Source of the DNA: Miltochrista miniata
Taxonomy: Eukaryota; Arthropoda; Insecta; Lepidoptera; Erebidae
DNA: 64,000 nt
NCBI GenBank assembly: GCA_933228765.1
Contig: OW121765.1
Location: 10,822,498-10,886,497, forward strand
Reading direction: 5' to 3'
In this document: piece by piece, positions 1 through 10,626 of the stretch
How the letters are laid out: each line of letters begins with the position of its first letter
How positions within the stretch are numbered: the stretch's first letter is position 1
The notes under the pieces: model-generated
The model's input: the letters and a program-made list of their open reading frames with translations, nothing else
The model's database searches: none
Told to the model about the DNA's origin: nothing
Made by a program: the position numbers and the translations under genes

Positions 1-396
1 TCGCTCAGCATAGTTCTAATAGTTCTGACGGAACTCATGGGGCCCGTCCCTTATTATTAGGGGCAAACTTTGTCCCAAGGCGCTCCACTAACCCAGAGTG
101 AGGAGGGACCTGGGTTCCCTGTTCTCATCAAGGCGGAGGAACACATTCCGTCGCACATGGCTCCGTCTCAGGCGCCCGACGCTGATTACAGCGAGAACGA
201 CGTGCTCGAAGTCACTGAAGGTGAGTTAGGGGCGACTGTACTGCGGCTTAGATTCCGCACGGACCGTGTCCCTGGACCCTACAGCATTCCTGGCCGAGCG
301 TGGGTCCTATCTCTTGAGGATCTCGGGCTTCGAGTGACGGGGCTCTTTAGTGCATGCCTCGAAAAAGGCCAGATTCCCAAGGTCTGGAAGACAGGG

Positions 397-851
397 CAGG
401 ACAAGCAAAGACGAGCTGTAAGAGTTGTCAACGACCCTGTACTTACAGCTGGTGTGGAACCTCTTCGCGACAGGAGAGACTTTGCCTCCTTATGCGTGTT
501 CTACCGCCTGTACAATGGTATGTGCTCTGAGGAATTGTTTGATATATCGCACCGCTCGCCACAGACAGGGAGTTCATCCTCACACTCTGCGTCCGGTGCG
601 TTCCAGCACGGTTAGATCCGATAGGTGTTTTCTTCCGCGCACGCTCAGGTTGTGGAATGACCTCCCTGCCTCGGTTTTCCCAAACGCCTACAGTATGGGG
701 TTCTTCAAAAGGGGTCTTAGAAGGTTTTTGCAGGGTCGGCAGCGCGAGTGTTGCACCTCTGGTGTTGCAAACGTTCATAGGCTGTGGTGACCACCGGTCC
801 TTCTGGTGGGCCGTATGCTTGTCTGCCACCTTAGTGGTATATAAAAAAAAA
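397..851 (+). mobile_element. Jockey-type LINE, 5'-truncated 3' end
   Basis: Near-identical to the 3' end of the intact element at 27941-31535: QRRAVRVVNDP, PLRDRRDFASLCVFYRLYNG and FPNAYSMGFFKRGLRRFLQG, then the shared 3' UTR and a short poly(A). It is inserted in the R1 remnant: R1 sequence is continuous across it (VWKTG to GKLVLIRK), with a possible 4-base AGGG duplication. Confidence 0.85.
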
Positions 852-1074
852 GGGAAACTGGTTCTGATCCGAAAGGCAAGGTGGTCGGCAGTCTACCCAT
901 CCGGGGATCGGCCGATCGTGTTGCTCCGTTGAGCAACTCCGGCCGATCCCCGATCAGTCGATCCCCAACAATGATACGCTTGCATACCTCGTTATGTATG
1001 CAAGCTCCTTGAGCGTATCATTGCACAGCGCACAGTCGGGCACCTCACATGCGTGGGGCCAGATCTGGCGGATA

Positions 1075-1506
1075 ACCAGTTTGGTTTCCGTCAAGGGCGC
1101 TCCACCGTGGATGCGATCATGCGCATTAGAAGACTGATGGAGGAAGTAACATCGCAGGGTGAGGTGGTGTTGTAAGCGATGGCGATGTCAAGAAACACCG
1201 GCATCGCCTTCAACACCTTGCCCTGGAGCTGCGTTAGGGAGGCCCTTATTTATCATGGAGTGCCTCCCTACTTCTGTCGAATTGTCGGGAACCAGTTTGG
1301 TTTCCGTCAAGGGCGCTTCACGGTGGATGCGATCATGCGCATTAGAAGACTGATGCAGGAAGTAACATCGCAGGGTGAGGTGGTGTTGTAAGCGATGGCG
1401 ATGTCAAGAAACAACGGCATCGCCTTCAACACCTTGCCCTGGAGCTGGATTAGGGAGGCGCTTATTTATCATGGAGTGCCTCCCTTCTTCCGTCGAATTG
1501 TCGGGG
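1075..1506 (+). repeat. 216-base tandem duplication inside R1 remnant
   Basis: Two adjacent copies (1075-1290 and 1291-1506) of the QFGFRQG...IVG reverse-transcriptase block. Both copies carry the same TAA after GEVVL, so the duplication happened after that stop arose. Confidence 0.85.
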
Positions 1507-1739
1507 CCTATCTTTCCGAGAGGGCCATAACTTACCCTAGCTAGGCTAGGGCCCAGCCGGGTCAGCGAGACACGTCGTGCGGTGTTCCGCAGAGATCAGT
1601 CTTAAGACCACTTCTGTGGAACATCGGTTACGATTGGGTGCTGCGTGGTCCGTTGCTCAGAGGCAGCATGTCTCGAGGATCTGGCAGCGAGGCAACTTGC
1701 GTCCTTGTTTAAATAAATTAATATAAATTAACTCATTCA

Positions 1740-2977
1740 ATATAAATTAACTCAACTCAAAATTAACTCTCGAATCTGTCCTGGACGTCTCCCTGGATGG
1801 GCCCCAGTGGATTCAAGCTGTTCTCCCGACTCGTTGCGGGGGTCTCGGTGTGAGACGCGCTCATGATGTTGGTTTGCCGGCATTCCGCTGGACAGGTGGA
1901 CAGCATTACGCTGAGAGGTGGCCGTTATTCTACTTTCTGTGTTATTACTTTTATTTTTTTTATTGCCATTATTATGTATTTTCTAAGTGGAATAAAAAAT
2001 CTTTTTCTTTTCTTCTTTCTTTTCTTTTTCTTTTCCTGGCCTCTGCGCATGGGGTAGCCAGCCTCGTCACTACCATACTCCGTTCTAATGGTGGCGTGGA
2101 TGGTATATCCTTTGTGTCGGATGCCCTGGCCGCGTGGTCTTCTCTGGACGTGAGTGTGGTGACACCCGGGACCCTGTCCAGTCAACGGGCGTGGGACGAT
2201 ATAGGCTCGAAGCGAGTTCGGGGACAGCTGCTGGAAGGTGCCACTGCGACCGATAGGGCCAGACTTCTTGCTGTGTCACAGCCGGAGTCGGGGGCATGGC
2301 TGCGTGCGCTGCCGTCGCCTCACCTTGGCACATTGTTAGACGATGACTCTCTGCGTGTGGCAGTTGCTCTCCGCCTGGGCTGCAGGGTGTGTGAGCCCCA
2401 TAAATGCACCTGCGGCTCCATGGTGGGGGCTGACGGCCACCACGCTTTGAGTTGTCGTCGTTGTACAGGGAGGTTTTCGCGACACCATGCCCTCAATGAT
2501 GTTGTGAGAAGGGCTTTTGTCTCGGCGGGTGTCCCTTGCGTCCTTGAGCCTCCGGGTCTCTGCAGGTCTGATGGCAAGAGGCCGGACGGCCTAACCTTGG
2601 TGCCGTGGAGGAACGGAAAGTGCCTGGTGTGGGATGCGACGTGTGTCTGTACGGTGGCCGCCAGTCACTTGGGTCGCACTGTGCATTCACCGTCGGCGGC
2701 TGCAGAGGATGCGGCCGAAAAGAAAAAGCACAAGTACGCTGCGATGGAGCCACATTATTTATTTACACCTATCGCCGTGGAGACTATGGGATGCTGGGGC
2801 TCAGAAGCCAAAAATATAATAAATGAGTTGGGACAAAGGATTAAGGAAAAAACGGGTGACTCCCGCTCCAAATCGTTCCTGGTCCAAAGGCTGGCCATAG
2901 CCATTCAGCGTGGTAATGCCGCTAGTGTTATGGGCACCTTTGCACCGGGAACGGTTAGGGGTGGGTTATTTGACTGA
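1740..2977 (+). mobile_element. LINE 3' ORF with restriction-like endonuclease-type C-terminus
   Basis: The open frame extends upstream of the GTG at 1850 to about 1765 (LESVLDVSLDGPQWIQ...GGLGVR). It ends with a cysteine/histidine-rich segment (CRVCEPHKCTCG, HHALSCRRCTGR) and then RPDGLTLVPW...LVWDATC, AAEDAAEKKKHKYAAM, ETMGCWG and FLVQRLAIAIQRGNAAS. The zinc-ligand cluster followed by R-PDG-x-D resembles the restriction-like (PD-D/ExK) endonuclease domain at the C-terminus of some LINEs. No polymerase core precedes it, so the copy is 5' truncated. It ends in an A-rich tail near 3076. The family name is uncertain. Confidence 0.65.
1884..2035 (+). repeat. In-frame insertion with pyrimidine-rich tract in LINE ORF
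   Basis: Relatives would read GGLGxRxAxxVxLPAFLASAxGVASLV without a break. Here LPAF and LASAHG are separated by about 150 bases that encode Phe/Tyr/Leu-rich sequence, including a T/C tract at 2000-2036, and the frame is kept. Confidence 0.6.
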
Positions 2978-2999
2978 TAAGTTATGCTTATTACTGACA

Positions 3000-3640
3000 A
3001 TTTAGATTTTATTTATTTGATAGTGGTATTTATTATTGTATATTATTTTGTAATAAATTGATTGACAAAAAAAAAAAATTATAATAAATTAATTATATTT
3101 CTAATTTATTCTTTTCTGGTGCAAGGAGGCACTGGAGCGGGGTCATAGGCCTACGTCTCCAGAAATCTAGGTTCGGCAGTTCCAGCTCCACAAGGAAACC
3201 GTGGAGACGTGGACTTGAGCAACAAACCGAATCGCCAGATCACATCACACAAGGGGGGTGTTTCGGCGACACGGTCGGTCATCGGGAGAATTCGTCACTC
3301 GGCTGGCTAACCCCCGCCCCGCGCTGCCTTGCCAGGCGGGCGGCCAATTTCGCATCGACCGTTCAGTCAAATCTCGGACGCGGTTCGGAACTATCGTGCG
3401 CGATACAATTGTGTGTCAGTGCCTCGGTGGACACGGCAACTCGGAAACAACCTCAAAAGAATCTCAAGGCCTCGGAGCATCCTTATGAAGACCGGGAATC
3501 AAAAGTGGCGAATCATTCTTGGTGGCGGTCCGATTTCCGAAACTTCTTGTGTCGTCTTGTGTGCCTGCAAGAACTACCAAAAGACAGTCCACTAGCTCAC
3601 TGAGTTATCGAACAGGGGGAATCGCCGAATCGCCACAATC
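3000..3640. other. No gene recognised
   Basis: A-rich LINE tail (to about 3110) followed by GC-richer sequence without a conserved frame. Small open frames here show no recognisable motif. It may be decayed R1 3' sequence because the neighbour on the right is R1. Confidence 0.5.
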
Positions 3641-3659
3641 ACGGCGGTCAGACCGGTCA

Positions 3660-4330
3660 TGGGCGAGTGACTAGAGAGGAGCCACGGTGCGGGTGCTCTG
3701 TCCTACCGGTTGTCACAGATGCTTACCGGGCACGGGAGCTTCAGTAAGTATCTGTGACGAATACACCGGGAAACCACACCTGAGTGCCAGTACTGCGAGG
3801 AACGCAGTGAGGACACAGTACTTCACACATTAGTAGAGTGCACAGCGTGGGTTTAACAGCGCCCGGTCCTCGTGGTAGGTCTGGACGTGGACATTCTCTC
3901 GCTGGAGACCATTGCGCGAGTTATGATCTTCAGTGGGAGTAAGTGGGACGCCACTGCGTCTTTCTGTGATCAGTTAATGCGGTGAAAAGTGATCGAGAGA
4001 GAACGCTCCTACCCGAATTCCGCATGTCCTTGCCCAAGACTATCGGGATCCATAATCGGGGGCCTGAGGACGGTGGGAGTGCTAATCGACGTCCTTACAA
4101 AAGCACGCCCAAGACGAAAGCATGACGTGAAAGTTTCACGCACACCACACGCCCCGAGATGCGGGATAACACCTGAACAAGCACCAAATACGCGGGATAG
4201 CACCTGAACCTCCTAGTTGAGGCCGCAGCGATAGTCAAGGTCTGTGGGGAATCCTGGGGTCATCCTTCTGAGGGCTTACCCGGGGCAACCGTAGGCAATA
4301 GTTAGGAAACGTGTGGTTTTTAGTTGGTTA
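3660..4330 (+). mobile_element. R1-type LINE fragment, C-terminal zinc-binding region and 3' UTR
   Basis: Decayed sequence equivalent to the R1 C-terminus: a Cys-x2-Cys...His-x4-Cys-like region (near 3785-3850), then GLDVDILSLETI and SGSKWDATASFC, followed by the 3' tail shared by many fragments in this window (CATCCTTCTGAGGGCTTACC near 4258). Confidence 0.75.
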
Positions 4331-4529
4331 CGTTAAAATAAGTAATTTTACTGGGAATTAAAGTAGTTTATCACTAATCACGTAGTAGGACTGTCAGCTC
4401 CCGTTTCTTTTTTTACATATCACTATTTTGTACAAATCGAAACTTGATTGAGTTCCGGAATTCCGGAATTCCGGAATTCAAATACTGAATATCGAAACCC
4501 AATTCCGGAACTGAAAAAGCGTCCGATAT

Positions 4530-4682
4530 TCAAGCCCTAGTGACGACCCTCACTATGTTATCCGCGCCTGGGTGTAAATTAATCACTCTGCCATACAACC
4601 AACGACATGTCGGTAAATTGTCTTCCTTAACTAGGACAATGTCTCCTATCTTGGGTTGGGTCTCTCGTGATGTCCACTTGTA
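4530..4682 (-). mobile_element. BEL/Pao element, piece 3: end of integrase
   Basis: Minus-strand frame KWTSRETQPKIGDIVLVKED then NLPTCRWLYGRVINLHPG and VRVVTRA. This is the C-terminal integrase segment of BEL/Pao elements ('kW....p.i.GDlVlik.dn.pp..W.lGrv...hpG.D...RvV'). It continues the frame broken at 10627 once the pogo-like element is removed. The sequence stops matching at about 4545, where another repeat with GGAATTCC units begins; no 3' LTR is recognisable. Confidence 0.85.
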
Positions 4683-5347
4683 AGGTAACGGCACCAATGA
4701 TGGACGCGGACCAGTCATGGACATTTTTTGAATTAACCTCCTTTATTAAGCAAACCCGAAGTATTTATTTTCAAATGAAAACACAGATCAGTTGTGCCGA
4801 TATTTTAAATGTCACACCAACTGTTTTTGACAACCAACAGTCATTTTGCGCAGCGATCACATGGGTTGTTAGTAACGCGATGTCATTTGGTGTCGGAAAT
4901 CTTAATTTCCTATAAGAATCCCGGTGCAAGTAAGTACACTAAACATCTGAATATGAGTCAGGTCTATCGTCGTCGATATAATTAATATTATTTATTGATT
5001 TAACGATAGTAATACATTAATTTTACAATATACACAAAATTTTAATGGCGTTCTAATAATAAAATTTACCGGTGTCCATAATAGGATATTATTCAAGCAC
5101 GTACACCCAATCATGGACAGAGTGTCCATACAAAGATTTGCTTACTTTTTTATATTTTTATGTATCATACATCTGGTTTAGTATATCTTCATGTTTCTTT
5201 AATAATCTGCAATAAATTATATGTCTATCCAATCATGGACATTCAGGGGAGGATGTAGTGTGCCTTCACGAAGAGCGTTACCTGTGCTCGGGCCCTCCCC
5301 GTAAGTAGCGGCGAAAGCGGAAACGCGAAACCAATCACTACCGAGAA

Positions 5348-6130
5348 ATGAGTCCCGACAGGGCTAGGGCGTCCCCCCGAGGCGACGCGTACCGGTGTGC
5401 CCCCGTCGGTATGACTGCATGCGCACGCGGCGAAGGGGGCCGCCACCCTTCACGCAGCGCCAACTCTGGCGGGATGCGAGGAGCCGAGTGCCGGATAGGC
5501 ACGTGGAATGTGCGTGGTGGTATGGAAGGTAAGATCAATGAATTGATAGATGTAATGAAAGAGCGATGCCTGGATGTAGTGTGTGTCACAGAGACTAAGC
5601 GGAAGGGGAGCGGCATCGACGATCTTCCTGGCGGAATAATTGCTTTGTGGTCCGGAGTGGACCAAGAGGATCATGCCAGTAAGGGAGTGGGTGTCTTGCT
5701 CTCCTCCCGTTTGGCTTCTGGAGTGAAAGATTATGGATTGGCAGGCCCAAGACTCCTGTGGGTACGTATAAAACTGGGGATCACGAGAGTTTTTTTGGTC
5801 GCAGCCTATGCTCCCGTCAGCTCGGCTAATCCCCAAGTGCTCGCGGAGTTCTGGGATTCCGTTAGGGACGTCCTCGATTTGGCTGACGGGAATGAAAAGT
5901 TGATCATGTGTGGTGATTTGAATGGATGGGTGGGGACCAAGCGAGATGGCTTCGATGCTGTTCTTGGTCCGTATGGAGATAAGAGAGCCAATGATGCTGG
6001 TAAGTCAATCTTAGACGTATGCTTAGAACGAGACCTCCTTGTGGCGAACAGTTTATTCCGTCACAAAGATATCCACACGTATACTTGGAGACGGAAGGAA
6101 GAAAAAAGTGTAATTGATTTGATTTTGTAG
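5348..6130 (+). pseudogene. RTE LINE apurinic-like endonuclease domain, N-terminal frame
   Basis: 260 codons. From about residue 50: RIGTWNVRGG, VVCVTETKRKG (catalytic Glu), LVAAYAPVS and IMCGDLNGWVG (Asp/Asn), ending with a TAG at 6128 caused by a frameshift. In the next frame the sequence carries on as VDSRLREAIRD and TDHYLVV, the expected C-terminal D-H motif of the nuclease. The domain nicks target DNA for target-primed reverse transcription. One lesion separates it from 6205-8469. Confidence 0.8.
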
Positions 6131-8469
6131 ACAGTCGTCTCCGAGAGGCTATAAGGGATACAAGAGCCTACAGAGGCCCCACTCTTGAAACTGACCACTA
6201 CCTGGTGGTAAGCCGGTTTGTTGGTCTTTTCAAGAAGTGGAGGCACTGGCGAGTGCGTGTCCCTTTCGGAGACTATGAAAGGATAAAGAGTGAAAAACTG
6301 GAAGATGAAAGCGTAAGGAGTATGTATGTAGGCTTAGTCAGTGAAAGGCTTGCAAACGCGAGCCTTTCCGACTTAGATGTGGATGAATGCTGGAATATTA
6401 AGAAAGAAAGTATAGTGGATAGTGCAAAAGAAGCATGTGGGAGTGCAAAGAGACATGAACATTCGAAAGGTGATGCCTCGTGGGATGCAGAAGTTCAATC
6501 CTGCGTAGCAAGAAAGAAGAAAGCGTGGTTGGATTATGTCTCATCTTTGCAACTGAATGACAGTATGAAAGACACGAAGAAAGAAATTTACCGCCTCTGC
6601 AAGAATGAAGCCAAAGCTTTAGTGAAAGAGAAGCGTGAAAGAATAAATATGATTGCGGAAGAGAAGCTGACGAGAAACTTCGAAACGAATACCAAACTCT
6701 TTTGGAGGGAGGTCAAGAAGTCTCGGAGTTGTTCGTCAGTTTCTAGAATGGATAAGATTAAGAGTAAAGCTGGGGACATTCTTGCGGACCCATTAGAGGT
6801 GTTAGAGCGGTGGAATGAGTACTTTGGAGAAATGTATGAATATCTCCCGGATGCGGGCACTGCGAGCGAGTCGATGACTGATCTTGCGGTGCAAGCATCA
6901 AGCGGAGATATTATTTTGGAAGAGATTGAATGGTCGATACGAAGCTTGAAAAATGGAAAGTCTGCGGGAATTGATAGGATATCTGCTGAAATGATCAAAT
7001 TAGGTGGTCCTTGCGTCCGGGACGCCTTCTGGTCATTGAGCAATCTATGCTGGAAGACTGGAAGGGTCCCAATGGACTGGAGGCGTGCTATCATCGTGCC
7101 CTTGTATAAAGGCAAGGGCTCACGTATGGAGTGCGCCAACTATACGGCCATCAGTTTGATCAGTATAGCAGCTAAAGTGTATGGCAAAATTATTGAAAGG
7201 AGAATGAGGGTGGAATCTGACGGATTACTGTGGGAGGCGCAGGGTGGTTTCCGAAATGGAAGGGGATGTATGGACCAAGTTTTCTCGCTCCGCAACATTG
7301 TAGAGAAGCAGGCTGTAGGCCGGAAGGTTTTCTGCGGTTTTGTGGACATGGAGAAAGCATTTGACAGAGTTGTACGGAAGGATCTCTGGGATATATTGCC
7401 AGGATACGGGATTGATGGTGCGCTGCTTCGTGCTGTGCAGTCTACATATGTGGGATGTACGGCATGTGTGCGGGTGGGCGGCAGCCTGTCTCCCTGGTTT
7501 GACGTCAACATTGGCGTCAGACAGGGCTGCGTGCTGTCGGCTCTGCTGTTTGTCCTGTACCTGGACGATTGTCTTAAGAGCGTAAGATCGATGAATGTTG
7601 GATTGCGAATGGGTGACTTACTTGTGAACTGTTTGCTGTATGCAGATGATGCCGTGCTCATAGCCGAATCGCCATCAGAACTACAGTCACTAGTCACAAC
7701 GATGAAAGATGATTGTCTAATGAGAGGCTTACATTTGAACGCGACTAAAACGAAAGTGATGGTATTCGAAAGAGAAGAGGACAGAACGAACGCCAGGATA
7801 ACTGTAAATGATGTAGTGCTGGAACAGGTGGATGAGTTTGTATATCTTGGATGTGCATTTAGCAGGGATGGACGGTACACCGCTGATGTAGAAAAGAGGG
7901 TAACTGCGGGCAATAGTGTGAATGGAGCGTTAGGCAAACTTTTAGGTACCAAGGGCTTAAGTCAAAAGGCCCAGCTCGCAGTACACAATGCGGTGCTGAT
8001 ACCTACGCTAACGTATGGAAGCGAGAGTTGGGTATGGCAGGAAACGCATGAAAGTAGAATAAACGCGGCCGAGATGCGCGCGCTACGCAAAATCTGCGGA
8101 GTAACGCTCGCAGATCGCGTTCGGAATGAAGATGTAAGAAAGAGAGTTGGTCTGAAAGAGAGTGTCGGTGTTAAAGTAAGGAAGGGCATGCTACGATGGT
8201 TCGGGCATGTGGAACGAATGGGAGATGAAAGAATGACAAAACAGATATACAACGCGAAAGTGGATGGACGTAGGAGTCGGGGAAGGCCACGACACACCTA
8301 CCACGACCAAATTAATCGTGTGTTAGTTGAAGGTGGTGTCAAGAGCCGTAGGAACCGACGTGCATGCATGAAAAGAAAAATGAAAGTTGAAGAAGCAAGT
8401 GAGGTGTGTATGGACCGTGCCGTGTGGCGCTCGGTTCTTTCTGCCTACCCCGCAAGGGATTTGGCGTGA
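6127..8469 (+). pseudogene. RTE LINE reverse transcriptase and C-terminal domain
   Basis: Open from the frameshift at 6127 (internal ATG-like start at 6205) to TGA at 8467. Reverse-transcriptase blocks in order: LKNGKSAGIDRISAEM, WRRAIIVPLYKGKG, ANYTAISLIS, GGFRNGRGCMDQ, FVDMEKAFDRV (first catalytic Asp), VRQGCVLSALLF and CLLYADDAVL (YADD). The C-terminus has LRWFGHVERM and RGRPRHTYHDQI, typical of RTE and related clades. About 780 codons without a stop, so decay is slight. Confidence 0.85.
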
Positions 8470-8562
8470 AGATAGATAGAGATAGACATTCTGTCCATGG
8501 CTGGATGTCCATAATAGGTTCAACTTATTTCTAATACAAACATATTTATTTTCATCCTAAAA

Positions 8563-8747
8563 ATGGCCCCAAAAAAGCCTACAGAAAAGAACAAATGGCC
8601 AAGGCCATCGAAGATGTCAGGAAAGGTGAGAAAATATCTGTTGCCGCTACGAAATACGGAGTCCCAAGAATAACTTTACACAAAAAAATCACTGGAAAAA
8701 GTCCCATTGATTGCAATCTTGGTCCAGCAGTTGCTTTTTATATTTAG
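8563..8747 (+). pseudogene. pogo/psq-type DNA-binding domain remnant
   Basis: ATG at 8563 starts MAPKK; after a one-base shift in the A-run the frame continues AYRKEQMAKAIEDVRKGE, then KISVAATKYGVPRITLHKKI and GKSPIDCNLGP before TAG at 8745. This is the N-terminal helix-turn-helix of pogo/Tigger-like transposases and Pipsqueak-domain proteins. It supports the pogo assignment made from the TIRs and TA duplication. Confidence 0.85.
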
Positions 8748-10190
8748 CTCACCAAAATAATGCCGCCGTCTGATGGAAAGTCACAGTGACATCTAGCGAG
8801 AAACGATCTTTTGAATCGTTCAGTTCTAGCAAAGATTCTCTCCACTGTGTGAGAGTGGCACCTCTGTCCAGCACGCGTTGTTTTCGGTTTGTTGTGTTCG
8901 GGATCGGAAAGGAGAGGGCGGGATTAGATTGAAGAGTTCTCCAGAAAACTCTCCATGATAGATTCGGTAGACTGCGATCAAAGACGCAATAGTTCTTCGC
9001 TGCGCCAACGGCTACAGACTCTCTGGGACCTCCTGGCAGTTGAAAATCGCCGAACGCCGCAGGCTGCATAGAGTTCAGCGCGTCAAGCAAGCACCTCGCG
9101 GAGTCGTCCCAAAGGTGTGAGCAGCAAGGACGATCTGCGTCTTGTACAGCAGACACTCTGGTGTGACGTAAAGAACCGCTTCACCTTGCTTAGGACTCCT
9201 AGTTTTTTCGAGACTAGCCCAATACATCACTCAATATGATATTTGTGATTGAGCTCCAGATTGTCCCCAAGTGAAATCGTCATATTCTGAAGAGAGGGTA
9301 AGGGTAGGAAAGGAGATCTTTTTGCTGTAAACGCACACGCCTGTGTTTTACGGGCATTGAACTCAACCAAGTTTTTCGATCCCCATTGCGAAATGCCGTC
9401 CAGGTCCCCGTCAAGATCAGCTACAAGTTGCCATCTCCTCTCCTCAACGTTGGCTCTCCCTGCCGCTGGGCGTGCTGAGTAACTACCGTGCAGAGTGCTA
9501 TCGTCTCCATAGCAATGAATTTTCCCGAGCAACAGCATGTCATTGATATGCAGAAGAAAGAGGGTTGGTGACAACACATCCCTGTGGTACCCCGGCATTA
9601 ACCTGCATAGAACAGGAAGCCTGGCTGTCACAGAGGACCCATATTAATATTAGCTGGCCATCCAACTACACAATTGGTGTGGTAGTCCATACGCCGGAAG
9701 CTTGGAAAGCAGCGACGCGTGCCACACTCTATCGAAGGCTTTCGCGATATTGAGGCTTATAGAACACGATTCGCCGTGCCTCTCCATAGCCTCACCCCAA
9801 ACCTGCGTCACGTAGGTACGCCAGGAGGTCACCCGTAGACCGTTGTGGCCTAAAGCCGTATTGTCGATCATTGAGTAGCCAGTGATCCTCGAGGTAACTC
9901 ATGAGCTTTTTGTTGATGATCAGCTCAAATATTTTACAGATAATTGAGGTGACGGCTATGGGGCGATAGTTAACAGAATCCAACCGATCCCCTTTCTTGG
10001 GGACCGGTTGTACGTTCGCCACCTTCCAAGCCTCGGGCACTTCCCCTGAAGAGTAGGAGTGGCGATATAGGAGCGCTGACGCTGGTGACACTTCGGTCGC
10101 ACTTTTTTTCAGCACCACCGCCGGAATGCCGTTAAGACCACTGGCTCTCCGCGTGTCGAGTGACCGCAGCACCGCCCGCACTGTCTTGAC
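8748..10190 (-). mobile_element. Jockey-type LINE, 5'-truncated and decayed
   Basis: Minus-strand blocks in order from 10190: AVLRSLDTRRASGLNGIPAV, VANVQPVPKKGDRLDSVNYR, QYGFRPQRSTGDLLAYL, NIAKAFDRVWHASLLSKLP, SPTLFLLHINDMLLL, CYGDDSTLHG (YGDD in place of YADD) and a C-terminal HLWD...ASLIAVYRIYHGEFSGEL region. Several stops and frameshifts. Inserted in the pogo-like element; related to, but clearly diverged from, the intact copy at 27941. Confidence 0.8.
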
Positions 10191-10626
10191 ATATAAGACT
10201 GATCGGTATTGATAAATAAGATGATTGTTTGTTTTTATTCAAATAACATGGCCGGCTGGTTGACTTAAAGATAAGCATTTCGTTAATAATTAATATTTTG
10301 TTCTTTACTTGATTATTTACATTTCCATAACTAGCTGGGATATTACTATCCATAGGTGGATGTTCATAATTAGATGATGTCCATAATTGGGTGTCTTTCA
10401 CTGGACTATTGCAGTCCATGACTGGTGTCTAAGTAGGAGTGTATTTTTTTTATAATATTTTATTACACGGAGTACTAAACTGAATTTAAACATTGCATAT
10501 TGACTGAGAAAAGAACTTTTAATTTCATGCCAAATCCCAAAGAATGTAAATAGAAAAATGAAGAAATTATAAAGCAAAAATAAAAAATCTTCGCTTATAC
10601 TGTCCATGACTGGTGACTTTACCTTA

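Larger units (their letters stand above)
180..1690 (+). mobile_element. R1-type LINE remnant, reverse transcriptase region
   Basis: Decayed R1-clade sequence. 180-396 reads VTEGELGATVLRLRFR then WVLSLEDLG and VWKTG. It resumes at 852 with GKLVLIRK and RPIVLLR, then NQFGFRQGRSTVDAIMRIRR, FNTLPWS, ALIYHGVPP and, near 1590, a GVPQ-SVL-PLLWNIGYDWVL segment. These are the R1 fingers-palm blocks. Stops and frameshifts show it is dead. It is interrupted by a Jockey 3' fragment (397-851) and contains an internal 216-base tandem duplication. Confidence 0.8.
5245..8484 (+). mobile_element. RTE-type LINE, nearly complete
   Basis: Flanked by GACATTC at 5238-5244 and 8485-8491 within the pogo-like element. 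It contains an endonuclease frame and a reverse-transcriptase frame separated by one frameshift, and ends in a short GATAGATAGAGATAG tail, typical of RTE elements, which carry simple repeats in place of poly(A). Confidence 0.85.
4683..10624. mobile_element. pogo-like (Tc1/mariner superfamily) DNA transposon, 5942 bp with nested insertions
   Basis: The ends are inverted repeats: AGGTAACGGCACCAATGATG at the left and AGGTAAAGTCACCAGTCATG read inward from the right, each followed by GGAC. It is flanked by TA at 4681-4682 and 10625-10626. Removing it rejoins the BEL integrase frame. Copies of TGTCCATAATTGG / CCAATCATGGACA-like motifs recur near both ends (5067, 5115, 5230, 8500, 10350, 10380). The only transposase trace is a helix-turn-helix segment at 8563-8747; the catalytic domain is missing. 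It hosts an RTE LINE (5245-8484) and a Jockey fragment (8748-10190). Confidence 0.85.

Noticed and set aside
1850..2977. A host gene of 375 codons
   Set aside because: The frame continues upstream of the nominal start into LINE-like sequence, the blocks are those of a retroelement C-terminus, and an A-rich tail follows.
4400..4530. A 3' LTR for the BEL element
   Set aside because: The sequence after the integrase is a different repeat with GGAATTCC units and has no match to the region upstream of gag.
5348..8469. A host 'craniofacial development protein 2-like' gene
   Set aside because: Automated pipelines often give this name to LINE endonucleases; the reverse transcriptase, TSD and RTE-type tail show that it is a retrotransposon.
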